From NCBI RefSeq assembly GCF_014696135.1, contig NZ_JACJPP010000013.1, positions 62,001 to 126,000 on the forward strand: a stretch of 64,000 bases of DNA, in the 5' to 3' direction. The notes under the pieces were generated by a model, which saw nothing but the letters and a program-made list of their open reading frames with translations, was not told the origin of the DNA and did not search any database. Within the stretch, counting starts at the first letter, position 1. Every line of letters starts with the position of its first letter. Below, piece by piece: positions 63,477 through 64,000 of the stretch. The translations under genes and the position numbers were made by a program. This stretch comes from Nodosilinea sp. FACHB-141 (GTDB lineage Bacteria > Cyanobacteriota > Cyanobacteriia > Phormidesmidales > Phormidesmidaceae).

Positions 63477-63780
63477 GCTTCCTTTGCCTAACCGTTGTGT
63501 TGCGCCTTTGATTATCAAGTATTTGGCTGAGATTGGCTGTCTAAAAGCGTTTTGGCCTTTGGTTCCTAGAGCTCAAAGCGTTGCAAGTAACAATAAGTGA
63601 ACTGATTTTTTCAAAGTTGTGAGCAGTTCTAAGCAGATGGGCAGACTACAAATGTGCAAGGAATAAGCCCTACGCACTAAGTCTGTTTCTACCGCTTCTT
63701 TGCAGTAGCAGTCAGGTGCATCCAAAGGCATTCTTCTTGCAATTTCATTGAACACATTAATCGTTTAGGGATTCAAAACC
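63477..63780. promoter_or_regulatory. gvpA leader and divergent promoter region
   Basis: About 300 AT-rich bases without a gene, between the TPR gene and gvpA. The last bases read TTTAGGGATTCAAAACC before the ATG, with only a weak ribosome binding site. No specific promoter box was recognised. Confidence 0.5.
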
Positions 63781-63999
63781 ATGGCTGTCGAAAAAGTAAA
63801 CTCTTCCTCTAGCTTGGCTGAAGTTGTTGACCGCATTTTGGATAAAGGCATCGTTATTGATGCTTGGGTTCGTGTTTCTCTGGTAGGGATTGAGTTGCTG
63901 GCGATCGAAGCCCGCGTTGTAATCGCTTCCGTTGACACCTATCTAAAGTATGCCGAAGCCGTTGGCCTGACTGCTCAAGCCGCTGTACCTGCTGCCTAA
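63781..63999 (+). CDS. gvpA: major gas vesicle structural protein GvpA
   Basis: A 72-residue protein that forms the gas vesicle wall. It starts [20 protein letters not shown] and has the invariant [20 protein letters not shown] and [20 protein letters not shown]. The length and the tail (TAQAAVPAA) are typical of cyanobacterial GvpA. The stop TAA is at 63997-63999, so it is complete. The rest of its operon (gvpC, N, J, K) should lie beyond the window end. Confidence 0.97.
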   Translation: MAVEKVNSSSSLAEVVDRILDKGIVIDAWVRVSLVGIELLAIEARVVIASVDTYLKYAEAVGLTAQAAVPAA

Positions 64000-64000
64000 G

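Overview
This window is chromosomal DNA of a cyanobacterium. Direct evidence is photosystem I subunit PsaM, a CP12-family protein, a CrtR-type carotenoid hydroxylase, the ClpR/ClpP3 pair, an RRM-type RNA-binding protein, gas vesicle genes (gvpA, gvpG, gvpF/L), UbiX, minCDE and many GCGATCGC (HIP1) octamers. The sequence is fairly G+C rich. A filamentous Leptolyngbya/Nodosilinea-like organism would fit, but the sequence does not prove a genus. No insertion sequence, prophage, CRISPR array or defence island was found.

Layout. 1-9.8 kb: end of an unrecognised gene, RRM protein, cysteine-free CP12 variant, RNase D, decayed DUF29 gene, trpB, a gamma-glutamylcyclotransferase-like gene, a Cache-GGDEF diguanylate cyclase, an ABC exporter, a GT2 glycosyltransferase and a CsbD stress protein. 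9.9-21.5 kb: clpR-clpP3, DnaJ-TPR protein, GT4 glycosyltransferase, membrane HEAT protein, DMT transporter, SppA, chorismate mutase, CrtR, pyruvate kinase, psaM and PhoU. 21.5-29 kb: a 500-base non-coding stretch with many helices, an RNB exoribonuclease with an altered active site, ubiX, a LapA-like protein, aroK, argB and a frameshifted epimerase. 29-37.4 kb: GST, a divergent Zur-box zinc uptake pair without a permease gene, glycogen debranching enzyme, a secreted Gly-rich protein, a palindromic 21-bp tandem repeat and a broken CDF transporter. 37.4-51.5 kb: fused peptide ABC ATPase, CNNM/CBS protein, ATP adenylyltransferase-like protein, SPFH protein, rlmN, PlsC-like acyltransferase, hydrolase, phosphoesterase, TauE/SafE protein, DUF4241 protein and a complementary M16 protease pair. 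52-64 kb: minCDE, 2Fe-2S protein, GNAT, argJ, frameshifted DUF3095 gene, tRNA-Gln, gvpG and gvpF/L, peptide-binding lipoprotein, glutamine synthetase-like enzyme, TPR protein and gvpA.

Functional links. trpB, aroK and aroH belong to aromatic amino acid synthesis; argB and argJ to arginine synthesis. minC-minD-minE-ferredoxin forms one compact + strand run. The peptide ABC ATPase and the peptide-binding lipoprotein could serve one importer although 20 kb apart. gvpF/L-gvpG and gvpA lie on opposite strands with three unrelated genes between them.

Cautions. Four of the frame breaks in otherwise well conserved genes look like losses of a single base, three of them in runs of five identical bases. 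Sequencing error is a real alternative to gene decay. The most unusual signals are the CP12 variant without any cysteine, the structured non-coding region at 21.6-22.0 kb, the 21-bp palindromic repeat at 36.0 kb, and a family of G-rich inverted-repeat elements at 14.5 and 24.5 kb.
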